From Carboxylicivirga taeanensis (GTDB lineage Bacteria; Bacteroidota; Bacteroidia; Bacteroidales; Marinilabiliaceae), in contig NZ_JBPUSJ010000001.1 in NCBI RefSeq assembly GCF_051851475.1, positions 434,001-498,000 on the forward strand: a stretch of DNA of 64,000 nt, read 5' to 3'. Made by a program: the position numbers and the translations under genes. Below the pieces are notes generated by a model. The model was not told the origin of the DNA and did no database searches. It worked only from the letters and a program-made list of their open reading frames with translations. Position 1 is the stretch's first letter. Every line of letters starts with the position of its first letter. Shown one piece after another: positions 16,334 to 25,069 of this stretch.

Positions 16334-17239
16334 CTATTCTTTTGTGAGCCCATGAAACACGCTCTCGAGGTTCTGTTCGTTTCGGGTGAGCGTAAGAATG
16401 GTCATTCCACTATGTACGGCGTGATTAAACACCTGCTTTCGGATATCGTTTTGTGCCACTATCTCGCAGGCACATTTGCCGACGTTATTTACACTTTCAA
16501 CCCCTTCAATGGATTCCAGATCACTGATATTGGGTGCTTTATCAAACTCCACAAACACCTTTGAACTGCCGCCAGCCTGCAATTGCGATAAATCGGTAGA
16601 CGGATGATCGACCACCAGCTCTCCCCGATTTAGGATGATTACCCGCTCACAAATTGCCTCTACTTCTTGCATAATGTGCGTACTGAGCATCACGGTTTTC
16701 TCACGTCCCACCGTTTTAATGAGGTTACGGATTTCCATTATCTGATTCGGATCCAGACCGGTTGTGGGCTCATCCAGTATCAGCACTTCCGGATCGTGTA
16801 TGAGGGCCTGAGCCAATCCCACCCGCTGGCGATAGCCCTTGGATAAGGCTCCTATTTTCTTGTGCTGCTCTCTGCTCAAACCGGTCAAATCCACCATCTC
16901 TGCCACCCTCATTTTTTTATTCGAAAGCTTGTAAAGCTGCGCTACCATCATCAGGTATTCCTTCACATACATTTCGAGATACAGCGGATTGTGCTCTGGC
17001 AGATAGCCAATCTTCCGTCTAAAATTTTCGTTGTAATCGGCAGTATTCACCCCACAAACCTCTACCTCTCCAGACGATTGTGGTAACAGGCCCGAGATAA
17101 TCTTCATCATGGTAGATTTTCCAGCCCCATTGGGTCCAAGAAATCCAACAATATCGCCTGATGAAATAGAAAAAGTCACCCCGTTTAAGGCATTTTGTTC
17201 GCCAAATTTTTTTACTACATTTCTTACAACAATCGACAT
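16334..17239 (-). CDS. gldA: Gliding-motility-associated ABC transporter ATP-binding protein GldA
   Basis: ATP-binding subunit of an ABC-2-type exporter; GldA with GldF and GldG is needed for gliding in some Flavobacteria, though many non-gliders keep it. The 301-residue protein has Walker A FLGPNGAGKSTMMK (~33-46), a Q-loop region GYLPEHNPLYLEMYV, signature LSKGYRQRVGLAQAL, Walker B VLILDEPTTGLDP and switch His in MLSTHIMQEVEAICE. The ~80-residue C-terminal domain is typical of GldA. No permease gene is adjacent; gldF and gldG must lie elsewhere. A generic ABC-2 ATPase is the alternative. Confidence 0.85.
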   Translation of the reverse strand: MSIVVRNVVKKFGEQNALNGVTFSISSGDIVGFLGPNGAGKSTMMKIISGLLPQSSGEVEVCGVNTADYNENFRRKIGYLPEHNPLYLEMYVKEYLMMVAQLYKLSNKKMRVAEMVDLTGLSREQHKKIGALSKGYRQRVGLAQALIHDPEVLILDEPTTGLDPNQIMEIRNLIKTVGREKTVMLSTHIMQEVEAICERVIILNRGELVVDHPSTDLSQLQAGGSSKVFVEFDKAPNISDLESIEGVESVNNVGKCACEIVAQNDIRKQVFNHAVHSGMTILTLTRNEQNLESVFHGLTKE

Positions 17240-17259
17240 GGTCTATAAACTTTAGAACT

Positions 17260-17289
17260 CAAAAATATCAATTAACTCTTCCAAACAAA
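17260..17289 (-). promoter_or_regulatory. Promoter of gldA
   Basis: The minus strand has TTTG (17289-17286), an 18-base spacer and TATTTTTG (17267-17260), an excellent Bacteroidetes promoter ending about 20 bp before the gldA ATG. Confidence 0.7.
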
Positions 17290-17356
17290 AACGAAATACA
17301 AAAAGCCATTACCAATTAGCTGCAGACAAAACAGCCCTGAAGTAAACATTAATGCC

Positions 17357-17364
17357 TATTTTTG
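17357..17364 (+). promoter_or_regulatory. Probable -7 element for ispG
   Basis: TATTTTTG matches TAnnTTTG exactly. It overlaps the in-frame TTG at 17362 that would give a longer IspG, which argues that translation starts at ATG 17395 instead. Confidence 0.55.
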
Positions 17365-17394
17365 CATTCAAGCGTGGAACCAATACTAAAAACA

Positions 17395-19266
17395 ATGTCA
17401 CAAGAACCATTATACTGCGAGGATCTGTTTAATTATCACCGTAACCCAACGCGTAGTGTCAAAGTTGGAATCAAAACCATTGGTGGCAATAGCGCCATTC
17501 AAATTCAGTCGATGACCACTACCAACTCGCTGGACGCCGCAGCAACGGCCGGTCAGGTGATGAGTATTCTCGATGCAGGTGCTGATATTGTACGAATCAC
17601 CACACAAGGCAGGAGCGAAGCACACACACTCGAAGAAGTTAAGCGACTGATTCGCGAAAAAGGTTACCAGCAACCATTGGTGGCCGATATCCACTTTAAC
17701 CCCAATGCCGCCAAAATAGCGGCTGCAAATGTTGAAAAAGTACGCATTAACCCGGGCAACTTTTCCGGTGGCGCAAAAAAGTTCAACTTCAGCTTAAGCC
17801 CTGAGCAATACCAGGAGGAGCTGGATACAGCTAAAGCAAAACTTAGCGCCTTCCTGGAGGTGTGTAAGCAACACGGAACCGCAATCCGTATAGGAACCAA
17901 CCATGGCTCCCTGTCCGACCGCATCATGAGCCGTTTTGGCGACACGCCTCAGGGCATGGTGGAAGCCTGCATGGAATACCTGCGCATGTGTGAACAACTC
18001 AACTTCAAGGATATTGTATTAAGCATTAAAGCCAGTAATACACGCATTATGGTGCACACAGTGCGCTTACTGGTGGTCGCCATGAAAAAGGAAGGCATGA
18101 ATTACCCCTTACATCTGGGCGTTACTGAAGCTGGCAGCGAAGATGAAGGACGCATAAAATCGGCGGTGGGTTCAGGTGCATTATTGATCGATGGTTTGGG
18201 CGATACCATTCGGGTTTCGCTGACCGAAGATCCGGAAAAGGAGGTGCCAGTAGCCACTAAACTGGTCAACTACATCACTGCCCGTACCAATCATGCTGCC
18301 ATCCCTGCCTCCAAAGTCGTTAACTTTACCCCTTTTGAGTATAACCGACGAGCAACCCATACCGTTCTGAATATCGGAGGAGAGCATACGCCGGTGGTCA
18401 TTGCCGATGCTGAAGACAGGTTCTACAAAAAAAATGAGCTGCAGCCCGACTACCTGATGATTGAGCTGCCCGAAGACATTAAAAACCACTACCAGCGCTA
18501 CCTTATCCCATTTACAGCCTGGAAAACAGCCAATACATCAGATAATACCATTCCGGTGCTAACCGCCTCTGAGTTTACCACAACCATCGAATTGCCAAAA
18601 TATTGCTTTTTAGCTATTTCATATCCCGAGCTCAACGATGAGGTACTGACGAAACTCAAAAGCCATCAGCAGGTAATTATCCTGCTGCATTCTCAACACG
18701 TAAATGCCCCGGTTGAGCAACGCGCATTCATTTTTAAACTGATGGAGCACGCTTTGACGCACCCAGTGGTACTCAACAACAGCTACCTCGAAGACATTGA
18801 TGAAGATTTTCAGATTAAAGCAGCGGCTGATGCCGGCCTGCTATTCATTGATGGCCTGGCCGACGGATTATACCTTGAAAACGATGGACAAATCAGCAAC
18901 GAGGAAATCGTTAACACTGCATTTGGCATTTTACAATCATCCAGAGTAAGGTTTACAAAAACCGAATTCATTTCGTGCCCGGGCTGTGGCCGCACCCTGT
19001 TTGATTTACAGGAAACAACCAGACAGGTCAAAGCGCGCACCTCGCATTTAAAAGGCCTTAAGATAGCTGTAATGGGCTGTGTGGTTAATGGAGTCGGCGA
19101 AATGGCTGATGCCGACTACGGCTACATTGGCTCTGGCCCCGACACTGTTAGCCTGTTTAAAAAGCGGGAACTCATCAAAAGAAACCTTTCTAAAGATGAA
19201 GCTGTTGACGAACTAATTAAGCTCATAAAAGAGAACGGAGACTGGGTGGAAGCAGCTCGGAAATAA
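17395..19266 (+). CDS. ispG: 4-hydroxy-3-methylbut-2-enyl diphosphate synthase, long form
   Basis: [4Fe-4S] enzyme that converts MEcPP to HMBPP in the MEP isoprenoid pathway. The 623-residue protein is far longer than the ~370-residue E. coli type and matches the plant/Bacteroidetes form. A TIM barrel (~10-270: VGIKTIGGNSAIQIQSMTT, QPLVADIHFNPNAAKIAA, VRINPGNF, ITEDPEKE-like SLTEDPEKEVP) is followed by an inserted domain (~300-520) and then the cluster domain with ISCPGCGRTLFDLQE and VMGCVVNGVGEMADADYGYI, which hold the Cys ligands. The start ATG (MSQEPLYCEDLFNYHRNPTR) is preferred over a TTG inside the promoter. It is monocistronic. Confidence 0.95.
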   Translation: MSQEPLYCEDLFNYHRNPTRSVKVGIKTIGGNSAIQIQSMTTTNSLDAAATAGQVMSILDAGADIVRITTQGRSEAHTLEEVKRLIREKGYQQPLVADIHFNPNAAKIAAANVEKVRINPGNFSGGAKKFNFSLSPEQYQEELDTAKAKLSAFLEVCKQHGTAIRIGTNHGSLSDRIMSRFGDTPQGMVEACMEYLRMCEQLNFKDIVLSIKASNTRIMVHTVRLLVVAMKKEGMNYPLHLGVTEAGSEDEGRIKSAVGSGALLIDGLGDTIRVSLTEDPEKEVPVATKLVNYITARTNHAAIPASKVVNFTPFEYNRRATHTVLNIGGEHTPVVIADAEDRFYKKNELQPDYLMIELPEDIKNHYQRYLIPFTAWKTANTSDNTIPVLTASEFTTTIELPKYCFLAISYPELNDEVLTKLKSHQQVIILLHSQHVNAPVEQRAFIFKLMEHALTHPVVLNNSYLEDIDEDFQIKAAADAGLLFIDGLADGLYLENDGQISNEEIVNTAFGILQSSRVRFTKTEFISCPGCGRTLFDLQETTRQVKARTSHLKGLKIAVMGCVVNGVGEMADADYGYIGSGPDTVSLFKKRELIKRNLSKDEAVDELIKLIKENGDWVEAARK

Positions 19267-19389
19267 TTTTTAATCAAAGAAATAGGGCCAATAATGGATT
19301 TTTTAAGTCGTTGGGAATGATTTTTTTGCTTTATGGGGCTATTTTTATAAATTGCGTATCCCAAAATTAACTAATTGAGTCTAACCTAA

Positions 19390-20175
19390 ATGAAACGGAA
19401 ATTTCTACTATTCTTTGCTACAGTTTTAACCATCATCAGTGTGCGAGCTGGTGAAATTGAGCTTAGAGGCACATTTCAGGGCGAGAACCTGTACGTAAAG
19501 AATCCTTTTGCTGATTCAGGTGTTGGATTCTGCGTGTACGAAGTAACGGTTAACGGGCAAACTACGACAGATGAAATTAATTCAAGTGCATTTGAAATTA
19601 ATCTCAGTGTTTTTCAATTCTCTATAGGAGAAGCAGTCACCGTTGGCATCAAGTACAAAGACAACTGTCAGCCAAAGGTCCTTAATCCGGAGGTTCTTAA
19701 TCCGAGGGCTACGTTTGAAATGGTTGATTTAACCCTTACCAACAATCAACTTAATTGGACAACAACCAAAGAAGCCGGCTCGTTGCCATTTGTTGTTGAA
19801 CAATACCGCTGGAACAAATGGGTTAAGGTGGGCGAAGTACCTGGCAAGGGCTCAAATACAACTAATAAATACAGCGCCAAGGTGCGTACCCATAGTGGTG
19901 AAAACAAATTCAGAATTAAACAAGTTGACTACCGCAATAAACCCCGGTATTCGGATGAAGTTAAAACCAGCTCAACGCATCCGGAAGTCACATTCAGCCC
20001 TTCACGTGTTGATAATAAAATCACATTTTCATCGCCTACCCTTTATGAGATTTATGATGAATATGGAGGCATCGTATTTAAAGGTTATGGAACAGATGTG
20101 AATGTAACCGGTATAGAAAAAGGCCGTTACTACATCAATTATGACAATAAGATGGAGCGTTTCACTAAAAAATAG
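19390..20175 (+). CDS. Secreted protein with type IX-sorting-like C-terminal domain
   Basis: I do not recognise a functional family. The 261-residue product has a signal peptide (MKRKFLLFFATVLTIISVRA, cleavage near GEI). A first beta domain (~22-105: LRGTFQGENLYVKNPFADSG) is followed by a fibronectin-III-like domain (~108-190: LTNNQLNWTTTKEAGSLPFV, ending SGENKFRIKQVDYRNKPRYS). The last ~65 residues, from VTFSPSRVDNKITF through YEIYDEYGGIVFKGYG and VTGIEKGRYYINYDNKMERF to KK, follow the pattern of the Por secretion-system C-terminal sorting domain. Transport by the type IX system is therefore possible but rests on pattern alone. It is monocistronic, with its own terminator. Confidence 0.8.
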   Translation: MKRKFLLFFATVLTIISVRAGEIELRGTFQGENLYVKNPFADSGVGFCVYEVTVNGQTTTDEINSSAFEINLSVFQFSIGEAVTVGIKYKDNCQPKVLNPEVLNPRATFEMVDLTLTNNQLNWTTTKEAGSLPFVVEQYRWNKWVKVGEVPGKGSNTTNKYSAKVRTHSGENKFRIKQVDYRNKPRYSDEVKTSSTHPEVTFSPSRVDNKITFSSPTLYEIYDEYGGIVFKGYGTDVNVTGIEKGRYYINYDNKMERFTKK

Positions 20176-20197
20176 GCTGTAAACAAGCTATTCGAAA

Positions 20198-20226
20198 AGG
20201 TGATTCGCAATGAATCGCCTTTTTTT
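20198..20226 (+). terminator. Terminator after the secreted protein gene
   Basis: AGGTGATTC (20198-20206) and GAATCGCCT (20212-20220) form a 9-bp stem with one G-U, loop GCAAT, and a seven-T tract. Confidence 0.9.
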
Positions 20227-20300
20227 GTATAATTTGATAGAAAAGTGGACAATCCACTTGCATTTAACCAATGAGTTAGCTTTCAATAAAAACAAATCAT

Positions 20301-20308
20301 TAATTTTG
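20301..20308 (+). promoter_or_regulatory. Probable -7 element for asnS
   Basis: TAATTTTG is an exact TAnnTTTG, 29 bp before the asnS ATG. The -33 element is not clear. Confidence 0.5.
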
Positions 20309-20337
20309 CAATCCTGAATATTTAATAGATACTTAAA

Positions 20338-21786
20338 ATGGAACAGATTCGTCGAACAAAAATAGTAGAGCTGCTAAAAAGTACCGAATTTGGTACACAG
20401 GCTAATGTGAAAGGTTGGGTAAGAACCAAGCGAGGTAATAAACAAGTTAACTTTATAGCTTTAAATGACGGGTCGTGCATTCATAATATTCAGATAGTTG
20501 TTGATGTACCTAACTTTGATGAAGCACTGCTAAAGCGCATTACCACAGGAGCTGCCGTTTCAATTAATGGTGAAATTACCGAATCAGCAGGAAGCGGTCA
20601 GAAAGTGGAAATTTATGCCAAAGAAATTGAGGTAATGGGCGACTGCGATGCTGACAAATACCCCATTCAGCCAAAAAAACACTCTTTGGAATTTTTACGG
20701 GAGAATGCGCACCTTCGCTTTAGAACAAATACTTTTGGTGCCATAGCCCGCATTCGTCATGCCATGATTTTTGCGGTACACGAGTTTTACACCAAAAAAG
20801 GTTTTGTCAATATCCATACCCCAATCATCACAGCGTCGGATGCCGAAGGTGCCGGGGAAATGTTTAAGGTAACCACTTTAGACTATGATCATCTACCTCG
20901 CACAGAGGAAGGCTCAATTGACTTCTCACAGGATTTCTTCGGAAAAGCAACAAACCTGACTGTTTCAGGACAGTTAGAAGGTGAGCTGGCCGCCTTGGCC
21001 ATGGGAGAAATTTATACATTTGGCCCTACATTCCGCGCCGAAAACTCCAATACATCGCGTCACTTGGCCGAATTTTGGATGATTGAGCCTGAAATGGCTT
21101 TTTATGACCTGGATGACAACATGGATTTGGCGGAAGAATTCCTCAAATACCTTATAAAGTACGCGTTGGACAACTGCATGGATGACCTGCAATTCTTAAG
21201 CAACCGCCTACAGGAAGAAGAGAAAAACAAAAAAGCCGATGAGCGCTCAATGGAGCTGATCGAAAAGCTACAATTTGTGCTGGCTAATGACTTTATTCGC
21301 CTGACCTACACCGAAGCTATCGATATTCTAAAGAATTCAAAACCCAACAAAAAAGGGAAATTTAAATATCCGATTGACGGGTTTGGCAGCGACTTGCAAT
21401 CAGAGCACGAGCGCTACCTGGTAGAAAAACACTTTAAGAAACCAGTTATCCTAACTGACTATCCGAAAGACATTAAGGCCTTCTACATGAAGCTTAATGA
21501 AGATGGTAACACAGTAAGAGCTATGGACGTGCTATTCCCGCAAATTGGCGAAATCATTGGCGGATCGCAGCGCGAAGAAAATTACGATAAGCTGGTGGCC
21601 CGCATGCAGGAAATGGATGTGCCGACTGAAGAAATGTGGTGGTACCTCGATACGCGTCGTTTTGGTTCGGTGGTGCACAGTGGCTTCGGACTTGGGTTTG
21701 AGCGCTTGATGCTATTTGTAACCGGCATGGGTAACATACGCGATGTAATTCCATTCCCCCGCGCGCCAAAAACAGCTGAGTTTTAA
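20338..21786 (+). CDS. asnS: Asparagine--tRNA ligase
   Basis: Class IIb aminoacyl-tRNA synthetase that charges tRNA-Asn. The 482-residue protein has the N-terminal OB-fold anticodon-binding domain (~15-110: VKGWVRTKRGNKQVNFIALN), then the class II core with motif 1 around FGAIARIRHAMIFAVHEFYT, motif 2 FGPTFRAENSNTSRHLAEFW, and motif 3 GFGLGFERLMLFVTGMGNIR. HSGFGLGFER and the NIRDVIPFPR ending are typical of AsnRS rather than AspRS. Its presence suggests direct Asn-tRNA charging. A strong terminator follows the gene. Confidence 0.96.
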   Translation: MEQIRRTKIVELLKSTEFGTQANVKGWVRTKRGNKQVNFIALNDGSCIHNIQIVVDVPNFDEALLKRITTGAAVSINGEITESAGSGQKVEIYAKEIEVMGDCDADKYPIQPKKHSLEFLRENAHLRFRTNTFGAIARIRHAMIFAVHEFYTKKGFVNIHTPIITASDAEGAGEMFKVTTLDYDHLPRTEEGSIDFSQDFFGKATNLTVSGQLEGELAALAMGEIYTFGPTFRAENSNTSRHLAEFWMIEPEMAFYDLDDNMDLAEEFLKYLIKYALDNCMDDLQFLSNRLQEEEKNKKADERSMELIEKLQFVLANDFIRLTYTEAIDILKNSKPNKKGKFKYPIDGFGSDLQSEHERYLVEKHFKKPVILTDYPKDIKAFYMKLNEDGNTVRAMDVLFPQIGEIIGGSQREENYDKLVARMQEMDVPTEEMWWYLDTRRFGSVVHSGFGLGFERLMLFVTGMGNIRDVIPFPRAPKTAEF

Positions 21787-21814
21787 TCAGAAACGAGTTT
21801 AATTGATCCATACA

Positions 21815-21851
21815 AAATGCCGGCTCTCCACCATGAGCCGGCATTTCTTTT
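21815..21851 (+). terminator. Terminator after asnS
   Basis: AAATGCCGGCTC (21815-21826) and GAGCCGGCATTT (21835-21846) form a perfect 12-bp stem followed by CTTTTT. Confidence 0.92.
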
Positions 21852-21906
21852 TATTATTATGCAAAAAACAGAGGCCCTATATCGGTTTTGATGAATAAAT
21901 CTTAAT

Positions 21907-21935
21907 TTTGTTGAGGATTCACTAGTTTATTTTTG
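21907..21935 (+). promoter_or_regulatory. Promoter of rpoN
   Basis: TTTG (21907-21910), a 17-base spacer and TATTTTTG (21928-21935) fit the housekeeping consensus; the start codon is 46 bp further on. Confidence 0.6.
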
Positions 21936-21981
21936 AATTCAGTGCCATTGACACTGGAATGAAACGAACGGAGCATTTAGA

Positions 21982-23430
21982 ATGTTAAAACAAAGTTTAC
22001 AACAGAAACTACTTCAAAAACTTTCGCCTCTTCAAATACAGGTGATTAAACTGCTGGAGATACCAACAGCACAATTGGAGCAGCGTATCAAAAAAGAACT
22101 GGAGGAAAATCCCGTACTTGAGTTGGAGCGTGAACAGCAAGACCCGGATAAAGATGAGTCTGATGCCCCTGAACAGGAAGTGGAACGCGATGAACTTTCG
22201 ATCGATGAATACATTAACGACGAAGATATTCCGGCCTATAAGCTGCAAGCCCGTAACTTTTCAAAAGACGATAAACACGAAGATATCCCCTTTTCAACAG
22301 GAGCAACATTTCACGAACACCTGATTTCGCAGCTTGGCCTGCGTATTCTTACCGACAGGCAGCGAAATATTGCTGAATACATTATTGGCAATGTAGATGA
22401 AGACGGCTACCTGCGCCGGGAGGTAGATGAGATCATTGACGACCTGGCCTTTGCCCAAAACATTGAGGTGGATGAACGGGAAGCTTTAGATGTTTTGGAA
22501 ATTGTTCAGGACTTTGATCCGCCTGGTGTGGCTGCCCGCGACCTTCAGGAATGCCTTTTGCTGCAAATACAGCGTAAAGACCGTTCATTTCCGGATATTG
22601 AAAACGCCTTTCAGGTGTTAAAATATCATTTTGATGAGTTTACCCGCAAGCATTACGACAAAATTACTAAACGCCTGCACATTGATGAGGATGAGCTTAA
22701 AGATGCTCTGTCCGAGATATTAAAGCTCAACCCTAAGCCCGGCAGTTCGTATAGTAACCCAATGACCAAAACGGTTCAGCACATCATCCCCGATTTCATT
22801 CTTGAGATTGAAGATGAACAGTTTCAACTAAGCCTGAACAATCGCAATGTGCCTGAGCTGCGTATCAGCAATGCCTACTCAGACATGCTGCAGGATTATA
22901 GTTCCAATAAAAAGAACCAGACAAAGGATAAGAAAGACGCAGTTCTTTTTGTGAAGCAAAAACTTGATTCGGCTAAATGGTTCATTGACGCCATTAAGCA
23001 GCGCCAAAATACCCTCATGACAGTGATGAACTCCATTTTGGATTATCAGCATGAGTACTTCCTGGAAGGAGATGAAACCAAACTCAGACCAATGATCCTT
23101 AAAGACATTGCTGAGCGTACCAATCTGGATATCTCCACCATCTCAAGGGTGTCTAACAGCAAGTACATCCAAACACACTTTGGCATCTTTCCGCTGAAAT
23201 ATTTCTTCTCTGAAGGCATGCAAACCGACTCGGGTGAAGAGGTGAGTACCCGCGAGATAAAAAAAATACTGGAAGAGTGCATAGCCAACGAAGACAAGCG
23301 TAAACCACTTACAGACGATAAATTAGCGGCTATCCTAAAAGAAAAGTCATACAACATTGCACGCCGCACAGTGGCCAAATACCGGGAGCAATTAAACATT
23401 CCCGTGGCCCGATTACGAAAAGAATTATAA
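21982..23430 (+). CDS. rpoN: RNA polymerase sigma-54 factor
   Basis: Alternative sigma factor that recognises -24/-12 promoters and needs AAA+ activators. The 482-residue protein has region I (LQQKLLQKLSPLQIQVIKLL, Gln-rich activator-interaction region), an acidic region II (~45-95), the core-binding region III and the C-terminal DNA-binding part with an HTH (LKDIAERTNLDISTISRVSN) and the RpoN box ARRTVAKYREQLNIPVARLR. All regions are present, so it should be functional. It has its own promoter and a downstream hairpin with U-tract; no activator or PTS genes are linked here. Confidence 0.96.
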   Translation: MLKQSLQQKLLQKLSPLQIQVIKLLEIPTAQLEQRIKKELEENPVLELEREQQDPDKDESDAPEQEVERDELSIDEYINDEDIPAYKLQARNFSKDDKHEDIPFSTGATFHEHLISQLGLRILTDRQRNIAEYIIGNVDEDGYLRREVDEIIDDLAFAQNIEVDEREALDVLEIVQDFDPPGVAARDLQECLLLQIQRKDRSFPDIENAFQVLKYHFDEFTRKHYDKITKRLHIDEDELKDALSEILKLNPKPGSSYSNPMTKTVQHIIPDFILEIEDEQFQLSLNNRNVPELRISNAYSDMLQDYSSNKKNQTKDKKDAVLFVKQKLDSAKWFIDAIKQRQNTLMTVMNSILDYQHEYFLEGDETKLRPMILKDIAERTNLDISTISRVSNSKYIQTHFGIFPLKYFFSEGMQTDSGEEVSTREIKKILEECIANEDKRKPLTDDKLAAILKEKSYNIARRTVAKYREQLNIPVARLRKEL

Positions 23431-23436
23431 ATAACT

Positions 23437-23458
23437 GCCGGTTGAGAGCCGGCTTTTT
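23437..23458 (+). terminator. Short GC-rich terminator after rpoN
   Basis: GCCGG (23437-23441), loop TTGAGAG, CCGGC (23449-23453) and then five T. The stem is short, so some read-through into the next gene, which starts 12 bp later, is possible. Confidence 0.6.
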
Positions 23459-23469
23459 AATAACTCCCA

Positions 23470-24078
23470 ATGCGATTTCTATCTACAGCCATATCAACCG
23501 TACTACACCCCATGCTTATCCCAACATTAGGGCTGTTTCTCATATTCAACCTGGGCGGACACTTTACCTATCTGCCCATCGATCACAAACGGGTTATCTA
23601 TTTAATTATATTTCTCAGCACCTGCGCTCTGCCATTGAGTCTGGTGCCACTATTTATGCTGCTGGGAGTTATTAAAAGTGTTCATATGCGAGATCGAAAG
23701 GAACGAATACTTCCCACGGTGCTCACCGGTATTTTTTACTGTCTGGGCTATTTCTTTTTAAGCCGCATCCCCATTGTTCCTTCATTTATCCAGGGATTTA
23801 TGCTGGCAACTATCATTGCCATTTCCATTGCATTACTCATCACTCTCTTTTGGAAAATAAGCATGCACATGATTGGCATCGGTGGCCTCACAGGTGCCCT
23901 GCTAGCCCTATCTTTCCGCTTCGGAATAGATATCTGGCTACTCTTTGCAGGCGCAGTGATTCTGGCCGGTCTGCTTGGCTCAGCCCGCCTCTTTTTAAAT
24001 GCGCACACTCCGGGACAGGTGCATGCTGGTTTTTTACTGGGAGGACTGGTGGTGTTTGCTGGCACACTCTTATTTTAA
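23470..24078 (+). CDS. Integral membrane protein, PAP2-like
   Basis: A 202-residue protein with about six hydrophobic segments, starting with MRFLSTAISTVLHPMLIPTL. The last third has SARLFLNAHTPGQVHAGFLL (~174-193), which resembles the conserved Ser-Arg...His-x3-Asp region of PAP2 acid phosphatases, but Gln-Val-His replaces the usual Asp context and the Lys/Arg motif is not clear. Enzyme activity is therefore doubtful; it may be a degenerate lipid-phosphatase-fold protein. It follows the rpoN terminator after 12 bp and may rely on read-through. Confidence 0.8.
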   Translation: MRFLSTAISTVLHPMLIPTLGLFLIFNLGGHFTYLPIDHKRVIYLIIFLSTCALPLSLVPLFMLLGVIKSVHMRDRKERILPTVLTGIFYCLGYFFLSRIPIVPSFIQGFMLATIIAISIALLITLFWKISMHMIGIGGLTGALLALSFRFGIDIWLLFAGAVILAGLLGSARLFLNAHTPGQVHAGFLLGGLVVFAGTLLF

Positions 24079-24167
24079 TGACATTTTCTCCGGCAGCACT
24101 TTACGCATCCATTGGCTAACCAGCTATTAAACGATACTTTTGCGACCAACCTGCAGGAGTAGGTATA

Positions 24168-24199
24168 TAAAAACAAAAGCCACCCTTTCGGATGGCTTT
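24168..24199 (-). terminator. Terminator after rpsP
   Basis: On the minus strand AAAGCCATCC (24199-24190), loop GAAA and GGGTGGCTTT (24185-24176) form a 10-bp stem with one internal wobble, followed by TTGTTTTTATA. Confidence 0.8.
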
Positions 24200-24226
24200 A
24201 TATCTTTTGAAAAAGATTGGTCTGAA

Positions 24227-24799
24227 TTACTCAGCAGCAGGAGTCTCTGTAGCTTCCTCTGTTCCTTCTTCAGTAGCTTCTTCTTCACCTGCAGCCTCTG
24301 CAGCAGCAGCTTTAGCAGCAGCCTCAGCCTCAGCAGCCAATTCAGCTTTTCTAGCAGCCAGAGCTTCAGCTCTTTCTGCATTGACCTTAGCCTCTTGCTC
24401 CAAACGCTCTTTGCTGGCGTCTGCCTTAGCACCTGCTAACTGATCTTTCTTAGCCTGAATTTTTCCTTCTTTTTCAGACAACCAAGCGTTGAAACGCTTT
24501 TCTGCCTCTGCCTCATCAAAAGCACCTTTCTTAACACCGTCTAATAAGTGCTTCTTCATCATCACACCTTTGTACGATAAGATCGCACGTGTAGTGTCAG
24601 TTGGCTGAGCACCTTTTCCTAACCACTCAAGAGCTTTATCAAAGTTCAAGTTAATTGTAGCAGGATTGGTGTTCGGGTTGTAAGAACCAATTCTCTCAAT
24701 GAACTTACCATCTCGTGGCGCCCTGCTATCGGCTACTACAATGTGGTAGTAAGCATACCTTTTACGTCCGTGACGTGCCAGTCTAATTTTTACAGGCAT
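24227..24799 (-). CDS. rpsP: 30S ribosomal protein S16 with long C-terminal extension
   Basis: Primary-binding small-subunit protein needed for 30S assembly. The first ~80 residues are the S16 fold (MPVKIRLARHGRKRYAYYHI, DSRAPRDGKFIERIGSYNPN, WLGKGAQPTDTTRAILSYKG). The remaining ~110 residues are a helical Lys/Glu/Ala-rich segment and an acidic Ala/Glu/Thr tail ending in TETPAAE. At 190 residues it is about twice the E. coli length; such extensions are seen in Bacteroidetes S16. It is monocistronic, with a strong promoter and terminator, instead of being linked to rimM and trmD. Confidence 0.96.
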   Translation of the reverse strand: MPVKIRLARHGRKRYAYYHIVVADSRAPRDGKFIERIGSYNPNTNPATINLNFDKALEWLGKGAQPTDTTRAILSYKGVMMKKHLLDGVKKGAFDEAEAEKRFNAWLSEKEGKIQAKKDQLAGAKADASKERLEQEAKVNAERAEALAARKAELAAEAEAAAKAAAAEAAGEEEATEEGTEEATETPAAE

Positions 24800-24849
24800 A
24801 GTATTACGTTTTATTAATTAAACAATTGCAAAAACTCGTTTTGCGGCTG

Positions 24850-24880
24850 CAAAGATAGAGCTAATTAATTTATCCAACAA
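24850..24880 (-). promoter_or_regulatory. Promoter of rpsP
   Basis: The minus strand has TTG (24880-24878), a 20-base spacer and TATCTTTG (24857-24850), an exact TAnnTTTG. Transcription would start near 24843, giving a ~45-base leader. Confidence 0.65.
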
Positions 24881-25069
24881 CATTTTACGAACTAATATAA
24901 CCACAAGTCATTTATATTTAGCTCATAAGCCTCATTAACAAAGTGCGAATATTAACAGCAAAGACAACACCACATTAACATTTTTACCCTCGGCATTCCC
25001 CCATTTATTCATTAACTTCGCCAACCACCCAAGATGCAATGCGCAAAATTCGAAAATTCTGATACTGAG

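Noticed and set aside
17362..17394. TTG-initiated N-terminal extension of IspG
   Set aside because: The TTG is part of an exact -7 promoter box (TATTTTTG), so it would be upstream of the transcript start; ATG 17395 is preferred.
24127..24443. Several Leu-, Ser- or Ala-rich frames on both strands
   Set aside because: They are other-frame readings of the Ala/Glu repeat that encodes the S16 tail.
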